From contig JADNRY010000044.1 in the NCBI GenBank assembly GCA_015501585.1, positions 186,001 through 250,000 of the forward strand: a stretch of DNA of 64,000 bases, in the 5' to 3' direction. The notes under the pieces are model-generated. The model saw nothing but the letters and a program-made list of their open reading frames with translations, was not told the origin of the DNA and made no database searches. Position numbers and translations under genes: made by a program. Position 1 is the stretch's first letter; the number at the start of each line of letters is the position of its first letter. Origin of the DNA: Rhodocollybia butyracea (Eukaryota > Basidiomycota > Agaricomycetes > Agaricales > Omphalotaceae). Shown piece by piece: positions 1 through 13,798 of this stretch.

Positions 1-1447
1 CAGAATAAGTGCGAGTATAGATAGGAAAATTAAACAGTAGTGTAACCATTAGTAAAATCTGAAGATAATTTCGGGGAAGGACAAGTGGACATGAGCTGAG
101 TTTCAGAGATTGGGTTCGAGTTTTTAAGGGACGGGTGAGGATATCTGTTCGTTATTATAGAGCACATTGTGGCTGTTTAGAGAAACGGCTGCCCTATGAG
201 CGGCCGATGTACAAAGTCTGTTCTTTTACAGAACAAGCTTTGTGTAAATCCCTTTGTTGGCGATAGAACGAAGAATCAGCAAGTTGGAACAGTAAGTAGA
301 CGAATGAGGTTTCGGTTTTGTGCTTATAAGAGAAAGGCACTGCTCCGATACCTTCTGACTCCAGTCTCGGCTTTTGCTTACTTAAGCTTTCCCCGAAGCT
401 CCGGTTATCCAATGACTCATTGTCGGTTATAATCGGACTCCACGCTGAGCGTTCAACAGCGCTCGATATTCAACAGCCTCAACACCAAAGCACCCTGGTC
501 CAGGCCACTCGAAGCGCAAAGTCTCTAATGTTGCTCTAATGGATTTTTGTAGCCAAGGAGTAAAAAACGTGACTTTTCCCATGGCATAGACTAAATATTG
601 ATGTTCCGTGAACGCGTGAACCCACACGGAGCAAGCCACACGCTTCGGGTGTCGGTGCAAGAATTGCCAAAGTGATTTAGTTTCGGGACACAGCGTTTGG
701 ATGACTCTTATTCCGTTCCGTGTCGTCTGCCGAGTACTTACTGACGTATTTATAGCGCAGCTTCACGCAGTATTACCCCTCAACTATGCCAAGCAGCACC
801 GCCCCGAGTCTTGTTATCTTTCTATCTAATCTATAGCGGCACTCTCATTGTTATTGCGAGTCATAAATCGGAGAATTTCGAGTCAAGGCCGCGTAAGAGC
901 ATCTGTAAAGCTGACTGTTGGTTAGCACGCCTTCCGTTCGTGGCATGAAATTTTCGCAATTCAAAGTCATTTGGTCTTTTGAATTATCCTACTAGAAGAA
1001 GCAAGGAAAATCTGGGCTGTGTCGTGCTCCAGCAATCCCACTGAAAGGACCGCCTTGAACTAAGAGGCCCAAACTCCGCAGTGCTCATCCACCTTTCAAG
1101 TAGGCAGCTACATATATTGCGGAAATCAGAATTTAACAACTTCGGTTGGTTGAGCCCCCCATAGCCTCCAGATTAGTATCGCTACTTGAAATTTATTTCA
1201 TCGTCCGCTTTTATATGACTTGGGTGGGTGAGAATGACACCTCCCACTCGGGATATCTGATTCCCTTTAAGCAGGAGAAAAAAAGAGATCCATTGTACTT
1301 TGAGTCATAATTCTCACGGTGCAGGAAGAGGACGACGCGTTGATCTGTGACCAGCCTCCTCTCGCAGTAAGTATTTGATTCCATGGAGGAATTTGGCACG
1401 AGTATCCGTGAAACAGGAGTGTACGAACACCTCCTCTCCCCGCCATT
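1..1447. other. no gene recognised
   Basis: I see no open frame with a recognisable domain, no convincing chain of exons and no RNA gene in this stretch. The short open frames present lack ATG starts or splice partners. It may hold the upstream region of the GH23 gene and the untranslated end of a gene lying outside the window. Confidence 0.5.
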
Positions 1448-2651
1448 ATGAAGAATCATTCGTTTGCTTTCACGCTCCTTTGCACCGCAGCAATTGCGGC
1501 TAGTTCTCATAGCATCCAAGTTACACATTCAAGCTCTCACAATGCACACGCTCGACAAGTTGCTCGATCTGGGGGCCCAAAGCGATGCAAGACGCATTCT
1601 TTCTCTGGCTCGGCCACGACACCGAAATTGGTACAAACGTTGGTCCTTTTTCAGCGAGTTGACTCATCAATCCACTTAAGGCTGAGAAAGCAGTCAAGGC
1701 TAGCTCTTCATGTTCCGGAGCTAATGCGGCAGCTTCCCTACGCCCTTGTGGTGACGTTGGTGCTACTGGTACATTGAGCGAATTATCCACGATTTTTTAA
1801 ATCTCTCAATATCTTCGGTAGCGGAAATCACCTCCCAAAGCGGACCAAATGGAAATATCCACTGGATGAACTGTGGTATCGACAACGGTGGATGGAATCC
1901 CAGTTATCTTGATATAGAGCATGTTATTGTGGAGGATTTAACTGCCGCACTTCAAGCCCGGAACACTCCATTCGCTATTTGTGCTCCCTATGTTGACAAG
2001 TTTTACCAATACGGAAATCAGTTCGACATACCCCCTATCATTATCGCGTCCTTTGCTATGCAGGAGGTACTTTGTGATTTTCTTAGGCTCTCTCGTTCTT
2101 ATCTCTTTTCGCAGTCTTCATGTAATCATGCTCTGGTTGGAGGAGCTGGCGAGCAAGGACTGATGCAGCTTACTGCTGACAAGTGCACGGATGCCCCGCG
2201 CGGGAACTGCCAAGATATTGTAAGTGTGGTTCTGAATCTCTGAACGAATGATATAACATCTACACAGGATTATAACATCATGACGGGTACCAAGTTCTTC
2301 AGGAGTCTTCTCGATAGTCATGGCGGTAACGTACTGCTCAGTGTCGGCTCTTACAACGGCTGGTTCAAAGGAATGACTCATGTAAGTAACTCTGAGACGA
2401 TAGATGCACTATTGCTAACATGTTCTGTATCCTTGTAGGAAGATGCCACGGCTTCCGCATCAACATGCTGTCGTTGCCAGAATAATCTTGACTAGTGAGT
2501 TTGACTGAGCTTGTCATGTAGTCAGAATCTCTGAGCGTCACTTTGCGGCTATAGTCTGCACCAGTTCCTCAATGGTTGGTGCCAAAATGTCGATGCATAT
2601 GCGGAAAATCTTGGAATATACCATAATCTAGATGCTTGCCCGTCTGGTTAA
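1448..2651 (+). CDS. secreted GH23-type lytic transglycosylase (lysozyme-like)
   Basis: The gene encodes about 295 residues in seven exons (1448-1630, 1681-1768, 1822-2066, 2115-2219, 2268-2381, 2439-2494, 2555-2651); every junction keeps frame with GT-AG sites. The first about 20 residues form a signal peptide (MKNHSFAFTLLCTAAIAASS), so the product is secreted. Joining exons 3 and 4 gives FAMQESSCNHALVGGAGEQG, which matches the lytic transglycosylase (SLT/GH23) core; the Glu of MQE, about residue 172, is the expected catalytic acid. The later segment VGSYNGWFKGM fits the family's Tyr-Asn motif. Known members cleave the MurNAc-GlcNAc bond of peptidoglycan, so a role against bacterial walls is inferred. 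The Cys-rich tail (CCRC, WC, CPSG) suggests disulfides. The family assignment is firm; the biological role is not shown by sequence. Confidence 0.85.
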
Positions 2652-2886
2652 TCAACAGACTTAGATGTTTCTATTCCTCCCGTACTCTAATCTGGTTATA
2701 CCCTACCGTTATAATATATACCGTACTTGTATCTAGATTCCTGGGACGCACGAAAGACTTTGATAGTCTCACATAATCTGTACCGCGACGTTGCTTTAAT
2801 TCAGTCAAGCGTGACCGCGGCCAAATGGCCGTCGGCCCGAAGTTGGACCTCGACGAAAAAAACTTATCCATCTAACATACTTTTCA

Positions 2887-5352
2887 ATGGCCGATAGCCC
2901 TTCTACGCCGTCTTCACCGACATCTTCGGCTTCAGCGTCTACGCCTCCTTCATCAGTACCCTCACCTCAGTTAGATACGCTCAGCTTAACGGAAGATCGT
3001 GCTCCTGTATCGGAGGCTGATATAGCAGCAGCGGCGGCGCTCAAGGCACAGGCGAATAAGGCGTTTTCTGGTGAGTTCTAGCTAATCCGAGATTCTAGAG
3101 CTCTCATTTAACCATCTAACCTCATCCTCTTAAGGCCATGACTTTCCAGCCGCCGCTCGTTTGTACAGTGAGGCAATCGAGAAGAATCCCAATGAGCCTA
3201 CTCTCTGGTGTAATCGTGCCTATACTCGCATGAAACTCGAGGAAGTTGGCTATGCTATCTCTGATGCTAGTGGGTCATACGCGCTTTTTCTAATATAAAA
3301 AGAGTTCTGAAATCTTGTCGTGTGCGCACTATAGCTCAAGCTATCAAATTAGATCCGAAATACGCCAAAGCTTATTATCGGTACGTCTCGCACACTAGTC
3401 AACTGCTCTTCGCTGAAAAATCCTCAGACGAGCAACATGTTATATCCAAATCTTGAACCATCAAAAGTCCATCGCGGATTTCAAGAAAGTACTGGCACTG
3501 GAACCCAAGAATGACTTGGTGAAATCACAGTTGCAAACGACGCAAAAACTTCTGCGGAAGATCGAATTCGAGAAGGTATGCAGGACTTGGGAGTTCTGTC
3601 AACGACAACTTATCCGCGTTTAGGCCATAGAGGTAGAAGGCGAGAAAAGCCCCATAGACCGATGCCATGAAATCATAGCCGAGGGAGGCTGCGATGTGGA
3701 CAAGTCGTACAGTGGTCCCAAGCTCGACGTGACGGATGAAGGCAAATACAAGATTACCCCCCAGTTCATCGAAGGAATGATAGAATGGTTCAAGGGCGGC
3801 AAGACATTACCCAAAAGATACGTTTGGGAAATCGTACTGGGTGCATATGGACATTTCATCAAGGAAGAAAGTTTGGTCACAGTCGACGTTGAGGAAGGAT
3901 CATGCATCGATGTTATCGGGGATGTCCATGGTGTGTAATTATCTCCTCCCAGGAGGTTCGATTGACTGACATGGCTGATAGGGCAGTTCTATGACTTATT
4001 GCATCTATATTCGTTAACAGGGAAACCAGATCCAAAACATTACTTGCTAATGAATGGTGATTTGGTTGATCGAGGCTCTTGGTCAATCGAAGTCATTCTG
4101 ACTGCATTTGCCTATAAATGTGAGGCTCATCGCCCGATCTTAGCTGTTGTACTGATGTATCTGCCAAAGGGCTGTATCCAAAATACATGTACATTAATCG
4201 AGGGAACCACGAAGCAAAGGATATGAATAGCACATATGGATTTGAAGGAGAAGCGAAGCATAAGCACGGTGATCAGTCGTACAAGGTACAACCTATTCTT
4301 CAAAGAACTTGCGGCGTTAATGAATCTTCGCTTTTTTAAAGTTATTTGCCCACGTTTTCACAACATGTAAGTAATATCACTACTATCCCTGGTCGCTCGG
4401 GCTGACAATAATTTTATAGTACCTTTGGCCACGCTCATTTGTCCCTCTCAACCTCCTCGAATCAGAAAGGCCAATGACATCCTCTCGGCGGAAGGAAAAC
4501 GACAGTTCTTTGTGGTGCACGGAGGCCTGTTTAGTAAAGATGAAGTAACATTAGACGATATTCGCAAAATTCCCCGCGTTGGAAAACAACCAGGGCAACA
4601 AGGATTAATGTGTTGGTTCATTTTCCTTTCTCTTCTCGTTCATTTTGCTAAGTTCGGCTTTTCATCTCAGGCGAGGTAGGTTCACAGATCGCTTCTCATC
4701 GGTGGCTCTGGATCCAACTTGTCAAATTTTCTTTAGCTGTTATGGACTGACCCTCAAGAAGCTCCAGGACGCGGCCCAAGCAAACGAGTACGTCCACCTT
4801 TGCATAGCACTCCGGTTTACGTGCCTCAATGAACGTTCTATAGGGGGTTGGAATAGCCTTTGGGCCTGATGTGACGAAGAGATGGTGCACTTTGAATGGT
4901 GTTTCTGGAATTCTTCGAAGTCATGAAGTGCGACAAAGTATGTTACTCGCTATTTCAGTTCGCTGTTTGGGAATAACGAACGCTTTTCAGATGGATACCA
5001 AATAGAACACGACGGTCTCTGTACAACCGTAAGTTTTCTCTAGCGACATACCGTGCGAGAAAAAGGGTTTACAGCCCATTCTTTAGGTCTTCTCTGCACC
5101 CAATTATGTGGATCAAGCTGGGAACAAGGGTGCCTATGTCAGTCATCATGCCATGAATTTACCGCGGCCGTTTTGACTCCTTCTTTCAGGTTCGTATCGA
5201 TTCGAACGGTGAGCAGCAGTACTTCCAGTTTGAAGCAACACCACACCCTCCTATGGTCAGTCGTCTTGGTTCTCTATTCTTCTTACCATCCTCACCGATT
5301 TCGTCAGAAACCCATGGCATATGCTGGAGGCCTTGGAAGTATGATGATGTAA
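2887..5352 (+). CDS. PPT1: serine/threonine protein phosphatase 5 (TPR-PPP)
   Basis: This is a PP5-type phosphatase with an N-terminal Ser/Pro/Ala-rich extension of about 60 residues, then TPR helices (from [11 protein letters not shown] through [19 protein letters not shown] and [17 protein letters not shown]), then a PPP catalytic domain. The metal and catalytic motifs are all visible: GDVHG split by an intron near 3930, GDLVDRG at about 4060, RGNHEA near 4200, VVHGG near 4520, and a C-terminal [14 protein letters not shown] around 5095-5130. The protein ends [11 protein letters not shown], like other PP5 tails. In the family the TPR part binds Hsp90 and restrains the phosphatase domain. 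The start at 2887 is the first ATG in frame with the TPR exon. At least ten short introns are needed; I did not fix each boundary. Confidence 0.9.
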
Positions 5353-5563
5353 ATTATTCCACAATGCTTAGGAGGGAGGGAAAGGGGAACAGAGAGAGGA
5401 AGAACCAGTATATAATTTCAAGGGTATTACTTACTGGAGATGTACTTTTGATTTTTGTATCCCGCTTACTGTTTCTTGGGAATTATTTCCCTTTTTAGTC
5501 CAACTTGCCGAAGAAGTTGACTTAACTTGAACTCGAACCTTAACCGCGAAAACGTAGTAAACG

Positions 5564-8245
5564 ATGGACAGAAGAGCAAAACCCGGATCTTCGAAACTTG
5601 CTGCATTCTTCGATAACGACGATGAAGAGCCTCCGATCCCAGTGCGACGGACCGAATTATCTCCGTTTGACCCTCCCTGACCAGCCTCTTTCTTACGAAC
5701 ATAGTACAAGGCAGTCGATGATGCCAAGCTCTCACAGTACGCCGCTGGTACTCATCGCAAATCTCGCAGAGAAAAGGAGCAGGAAGCTGCAGAGGCTAAG
5801 AAACGCGAGGAGGAGATCAACGCAGCAAAGGCTTACGCCGAATTCATAGACGACTTCGAAGGGGACGGTGTAGGCAGGAAATCTGGCGCCAACTTTGTCA
5901 AGGCAGAATCTGGGTCAAAATATGTACCAAATTTGAAAGAAACTACAGATGATAGAGCCTTTCAATCAAAGGTAGGATTTCATGAAAGATATCTTTATCC
6001 ATTTCTTATTTACTTTCATCAAGTCGCCCTCTCCTCCTAGCCACAATGCTCCTAAGCCCAAAGGGAAACGAGCCATGGATGCATTCCTGGAAGAAATAAA
6101 AAAGTACGGGTATAATTCTCTGAGTTCACGGCAAGGAGCTGATGTGGATCCACAAGAGAACAAGCGGAACGTGAAGCCAAATATCTGCGAAACTGTGTGT
6201 TGTGTTTGTTGTTAGATGAACTGTGCTCATCATAGTTTTTTTTCTCTAGCCCAAGGTCGTTCTGTTACTGCCTTAGCTGGTATGAACTCTCTGGTACCTG
6301 TTGAGCAGTTATCGATTTATGTGTTCTGTAGCATATGAAGGACAAAGTGGAAGTAAAGATCGTGGAGATCCTCTGGTACGTAACTCGGCTGGATCCACTT
6401 CTAATACTCACTTTTCTGTGTTGCAAGACTTCCAACGTTTTCGTGGCCAATTTACCTTCAAACGTCACTGAACAGTCGCTTGGAATGTTCTTTGCGCGCG
6501 CAGGACCTGTTGGATCTGTAAACAAACTATTTGTTTCTGTTATTTATATATATTCATTTTATGTTCAGGTTAAAATTATGTGGCCGCGCGGGGACGGTAC
6601 CGTTGGACCAGGAGCTGATATGACAGCTTCGAGAAGAAGCAAGAATACTGGGCTCAGCGGGTTCGTGTCTTTCATGGCAAGGAGGGATGCGGAAGAAGCA
6701 CTGAGGGAGTTCGATGGCTTGGACTGGGGAGGGTCTGTTCTACGTGTGGGATGGAGTAAAGCTGTTCCTGTAGCTGGTAAACCGATGTATGGTGAGTATA
6801 CATAGACTCATCCAGCGTTATTTGCAACTACTTACGCGACTTTAGTGTCCAACGAATCCCGACCCAAGCATCGCAGTCGTAGCCCAGACCGAGGATACCG
6901 GGGAAGCCACTACGATCGTAGTCGTTCCCACTCCCCTCGGGGAAGAGGTCATTCTCCCGGAAGGGGTCGACGCTCTCCTAGCCCTACTCCTGAGGAAGAG
7001 GCCGTTACGGATGTCTTTATTCGTGCCGTCGCTGTTGAGGTGAAAGGTCATGGCCGAAGTTACGAAGAAAATCTGCGCCGACGAGAAGAAAACAATCCAA
7101 AATATGCATTTTTACGACGAGATGTGAGTTCAGTATCTGTTACCGATTCTTCCACTACTAAATATAGTAGGGCCGGCGGTACAATTTCTATCGAAACCTC
7201 ATAGAAGACGAGCGTCCCATGTCACCCGAGTTCGACGACGAGGTTGGTGCGCATAATGTTTGCAATTTTCATGTTGCTTAGGACACCATTTATAGGGTTA
7301 CAACTCTGTTTACTCTACCGACTCCGCTGAGGAGTCTGAGCGCGAAAGAATTCGTAAAACTACCCTGGGAAGATTAGCCCAGAGGCGATTTCAAGCAATG
7401 CTACGAGCCCTCTCTGGTAAACGAGGTGAAATAGCGCGGTGTATGGCATTTAGCCTTGAACATGCTGAGGCTGCACACGAGGTAATGATTTTCTGATTTC
7501 TTCCATGGTGTTTTGAGGTTAAACTGTCTTCTAGGTAGCAGATATCATCGTTGCTTCATTACTTGTTGAAGGGACGCCGGTACCTCGCAAAGTAGCTCGT
7601 CTTCAACTAATATGCGACATTCTGCACAATTCTGCTGCATCTGTGCCGAGTGCATGGAAATTTCGTCAAGAGTTTCAATCAAGACTGGGGATTGTCTTTG
7701 ACCATCTAGGAAACATTTATCACTCTTTCCCTGGGCGGATAACAGCAGAGACTTTTAAGAAGCAGATCACAACAATTGTTGATGTTTGGGAAGACTGGAT
7801 AGTCTTTCCTCCTGCCTTTACATCCGAACTCCGTGTCCGGTTAGAGGGTATGACTACAGAAAACAAAACCGATCCAATATCTTCATTAGCAGTCAAGCAG
7901 GAGTCCTCTGAAGCCCCATCCCGGTTCAAAACAACATTCAAAATTGCCACGGAGCCCGAAAGCCATTCCTTGGAGAAGGATGTGGATGGGGCTCCTATGG
8001 AGGATGTAGATGGGGCTCCCATGGAGGACGTGGGCCGCAAAAATATGTATGACGTGGACGGCGAAGAGATGAAAGACGTGGATGGCGAAGAGATGAAAGA
8101 CGTGGATGGCGAAGAGATGAAAGACGTGGATGGCGAAGAGATGGCAGACGTGGATGGTGAAAAGATGGAAGACATGGATGGTGAAGAGATGGAAGACGTG
8201 GATGGTGAAGAGATGGAAGACTTGGATGGCGAACTGATGGCTTAA
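5564..8245 (+). CDS. SR140/U2SURP-like U2 snRNP-associated splicing factor
   Basis: Joined exons give, in order: an acidic/charged N-terminus with YAEFIDDFEGD; a Lys/Glu helical stretch; an RRM (SNVFVANLPSNVTEQSLG, then VKIMWPR, then GFVSFMARRDAEEALREFDG); a short RS region (RSRSPDRGYRGSHYDRSRSH); a SURP module (NNPKYAFLRRDGRRYNFYR); and a CID/RPR-like helical domain (LGRLAQRRFQAMLRALSGKR, then LLVEGTPVPRKVARLQLICD). This order is that of human U2SURP/SR140 and relatives, which act in the U2 snRNP during pre-mRNA splicing. The first intron (5642-5704) and the one at 6104-6156 are my best reading, not certain. The C-terminus is unusual: a run of acidic octapeptides reaching the stop. It converges with the Kin17 gene, the two stop codons lying 78 bp apart. 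Confidence 0.85.
7979..8242 (+). repeat. eleven-copy 24-bp coding tandem repeat
   Basis: Eleven in-frame 24-bp units fill the end of the SR140-like gene, each encoding an octapeptide of the form DVDGEEMx (variants DVDGAPME, DVGRKNMY, DMDGEEME, DLDGELMA). The middle units, about 8051-8146, are almost identical in DNA, which points to recent slippage or unequal exchange. The array ends exactly before the TAA stop. Confidence 0.95.
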
Positions 8246-8323
8246 TTTAATCCTCGCAGTAAGACTTCGTCATATCCTTGATATTACAGTATACATACTC
8301 TGTACACAAATGCATTGAGGAAC

Positions 8324-9369
8324 TTAATTCATAGCCTCTCTGTCCATCCTTCTCCGCTTTCGCTCTTGCTCTTCTGCAATTAACCTTTCTGCGGCAGACA
8401 TGGGCAAGGCTCTTTTCTTGCTCTCTTTGTCCTCTGAAGAAGCGGCCGCAGTCTTTAAAACATTCGGTCGCTTGAGAGGATTGGAACCTGGCTTTAACGG
8501 ATTTGACTTGAAAGCATTCAGTTTCAGAGGAAGAGAAGCTGTTTGGACAGTCTCTGCAGGCTTGGCAGACAACGAAAGAACGACTTTCTCGGCGCTTTCA
8601 TCCCGCTTCAGACCCTGCTCTTCGGGAGGCGTTTCGATTCGTGATGTACCTGCTTGTTGAGCCTCTGCAGCGGCGCGCTCAATCTGCTCAGCAATAAGGG
8701 TTCGTTCTCGCTGCTCATCTGAGGTTGTAGCTCTCTCCTTCTTCATGGATGCTTCCTGTAAATCCAGTAAGTCAATGGTAGAGACTCATATAGAAGGATT
8801 ACACACAGCTTTCGCCAGTGCCTTGGGACTGTTATCGATCCAAGCAATAAACCATCCTTTCTCTGTTTCATCAACTCTAGCAATGCCACTCCTTCCAAGG
8901 TGCTTGATAAATTCCGTAAGAGTCACCCAACGAGTGGAGTTCATATGCAGATGCTGCTTGTCGGCGATGTACTCTTGATAAACTTGATTGGCGCGGACTC
9001 GCTTGGTACCAAACCTGATACGATAATCAGATACTGAGGGCCAAGAAAGGGTAAAGAACGAACCGTCTGGAGAGTAAAGTCACAAAAGACGACTGGAATT
9101 CCTGAGAGAAGTTGGAAATGTGTTTGCCTGCATGTTCTCCAACAACCAGCATCTGACGGAGATGAGATTCGGAGGCAGCATGACACTTAAATCCGTTCTC
9201 ATCCCGACATTGCTTTTCGCAAACTTGGCAGTACCATCGAAGACGCTGAAGTCCCTTCGACTTCATCTTATTAGCAACGTATTTTGGGGTTCCGACTGGA
9301 ATATTATGGTCAGAAAAAGACGATATTAAGGTTAAAGTAATACGAATACCGACCTTCTGCGCGAGGCAT
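8324..9369 (-). CDS. kin17: Kin17-like zinc-finger DNA/RNA-binding protein
   Basis: The first coding exon gives MPRAE and splices (phase 1) to VGTPKYVANKMKSKGLQRLR, the signature N-terminus of Kin17. A C2H2 finger follows (CQVCEKQC ... KCHAASESH), then the conserved winged-helix region (YQEYIADKQHLHMNSTRWVT, LTEFIKHLGRSGIARVDETE). The C-terminal third is Lys/Glu/Ala-rich and low in complexity and ends RKRRRMDREAMN, a likely nuclear localisation signal. Relatives act in DNA replication, repair and RNA processing in the nucleus. The protein lacks the C-terminal KOW/SH3-like domains of the roughly 390-residue animal protein, as is common in fungi. The start is fixed by the conserved MPRAE. Confidence 0.9.
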
Positions 9370-11016
9370 CGTGATAGCAGTAAAGCAAAGCTCAAATGTG
9401 GCTGTTCCAATAATCTGCTTACTAAGTAATATCACGTGTATCTTGATAAGAAGCGCTTTGCCCGGTGACACTGCCACTTCTTATGCCACAAAATAAGGTA
9501 AGTAAAGTCTACTCAGAGCAAAGCTCCTTGCTCTCCTCACCAATGTGCCGCAGGTTTTTATCCAGCCCGTATCTTATGAGCCTTTTACGGCACCAATAAT
9601 TTCTTGAAATCAACAGTGATACTTCGAGCTTCCTAAGTAGTGTTCGTCTTCTTCTTTGAGCCAATGTAGGACTGTAGAATTTTTTACCCCGAGTTCGGCC
9701 CTAGAATCCAATACCACCTCACTCAACACTATTGATCTCACTCAAGCCCAGCCCAGAGTTATGAGGAGCTATATCGCTTCCGTGCGTTTCAATTCTACTG
9801 AGTAGTAGTATCATTCGAAGACTATGAATTGATCTTAAGCAGTCAGAAAATGTGACGAGAAAATGGGAGAAAAAATGACAAGATCTCCCAGGTCTTAGCC
9901 ATACTCCCCTAGCATTTAACACAGAGGCTGGTACCCGGTTTCTGCGCCAAGAAAGATACTCCAGTGACATCAAATTTGCATCAAATCCCAGAAATCTGCA
10001 CCTATAAGCTACTTAGGCGTTTACCACCCACCCATGCAGGAGGGTAGTCGTGCTGCAACCCCAGTAGGGATTTGCAAAATCACTTTGCAAGTTTTGGCGG
10101 TAGGCATGAACTTTTTGTCAGTCCAACTTTCGTGAAAAGTCGATTCATCACCTAGTACTAATCAAGTTGTGGTGCTACTAAGTACCGAATACCACGCTTA
10201 CTCCATACGATGCCTGGAAGAAGAATATCAGGCGTGAACAGGAAAGCGGGGCTGATTGGAAGTTGGGCTAGATAGGTTAGTTGCCAAATATTTTGCGTTT
10301 GTTGAAGGAGGACCGCATCTGCTTGATTCTTCAAAATGTCATCTCAGGGGCATCAGGTCATATCCCAGAGCAATTGAAGCAGCTACAGGCATCGAGGGCT
10401 TGTTCTCACATAATTGGTGTAGCGGCTGAGTCTTGGTCTCGTGCTTTTGTGCAGCAAAAGAGGGTATGTGTGTGATGGAGGGATAGAGGCTGGAGTACGC
10501 TTCTTGTAGTCCTCCGGTTCCTGCACCTGCCACCGTGGATAGATGGGTTGCCTATAAGCGCCAAAAATGTGTCCTACAAATACCCACTGTGCAGCGGACA
10601 AGGCGATGTGGAACAAGGATACCTCCCGAATATTGTGCCCTACTGAGGCCGACATAGTAGGAAAAAAAGACATTGAAATTCATACTTGTTGACATGTTCG
10701 AGGTGTACATGGGATGGTAGGTGTATTCAAAGGGAACATAACAACTCTGAACTAGCGTCGCCTATAGGGAACGAGGAGACGGATCCCTGCATGATTTGGA
10801 TTCACCTTTCTACGGGCTCTGTAAAAAGAGTCAAACCGGGGGCAATTTTACTTTAGTACTATTGCACATTCTCACCAAAGAATTTGAATTATTTTTTATC
10901 CGCAAAGAAAGTTCCAAGTCATGACATGGTACTGGTAAGATCTAGTACTTATTCTCTCATAGAATCAATATATACACTATAGAAAGGTCTACGTATGATT
11001 AGATCCAATGTCCACT
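9370..11016. other. intergenic region, no gene recognised
   Basis: About 1.65 kb separates the Kin17 start from the MET3 stop. The short open frames inside it show no domain, no signal peptide and no coherent splice partners. It contains the Kin17 promoter, with a CACGTG at about 9433-9438, and the MET3 3' end. I see nothing else I can support. Confidence 0.5.
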
Positions 11017-13260
<2,244 letters not shown>

Positions 13261-13798
13261 CGTTGGTTGCTTATAGGGATTAAGGGGGCAAGGAAGTGGG
13301 GACTTGGAGTGAGCAAAGATGAAATCTTAGCGGACTGCGGTCCTTGAAATGACTTATAAGAGTTTTCGCAAGATGATAACACCATCACGCAATTGAAATG
13401 TCAGCTATGTTTCCATCCGGACTTACGCATACTCCAAAGGCTCTGGGTTTTCATTTTGGTTTCATTAGAGTCAATCTGCCCGCATCTTGTTCGCATTCGA
13501 TATACGACGTCGAGGACGGACGTCTATGGTCGAAGTGGCAGCTCCACGGCGCGAGGAAGCTCAGGTTACAAACGCCTCGGCGCTCAACCGCCTCTGATCC
13601 CACGCATGCGTTGGAACATTTATTTTGTTCACTCTTCTAGGTCATGAGATGAGAACGTAGCACCCACAGTGTCATAATTTGGGTAACTGAATTACTGGTG
13701 TTTACGATACAATCTCATTACTGAAGATCTATAGCTTACTTATGTCCGACGTTAAACGAAAAATACATCCTACAACTGTTGTACAATAAACATTCGTG
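13261..13798. other. intergenic region, no gene recognised
   Basis: This stretch lies between the MET3 start and the stop of the next minus-strand gene. It should hold the MET3 promoter. The overlapping open frames near 13393-13647 have no recognisable content, and I see no clear regulatory motif. Confidence 0.5.

Noticed and set aside
427..660. minus-strand frame at the left end
   Set aside because: It has no ATG start, no recognisable domain and no exon to join.
7720..8175. minus-strand frame rich in Ser-Ile-Phe repeats
   Set aside because: It is the complement of the DVDGEEM repeat array in the SR140-like gene.
10281..10673. overlapping open frames on both strands upstream of MET3
   Set aside because: They lack recognisable domains, signal peptides and splice partners, and several begin without an ATG.
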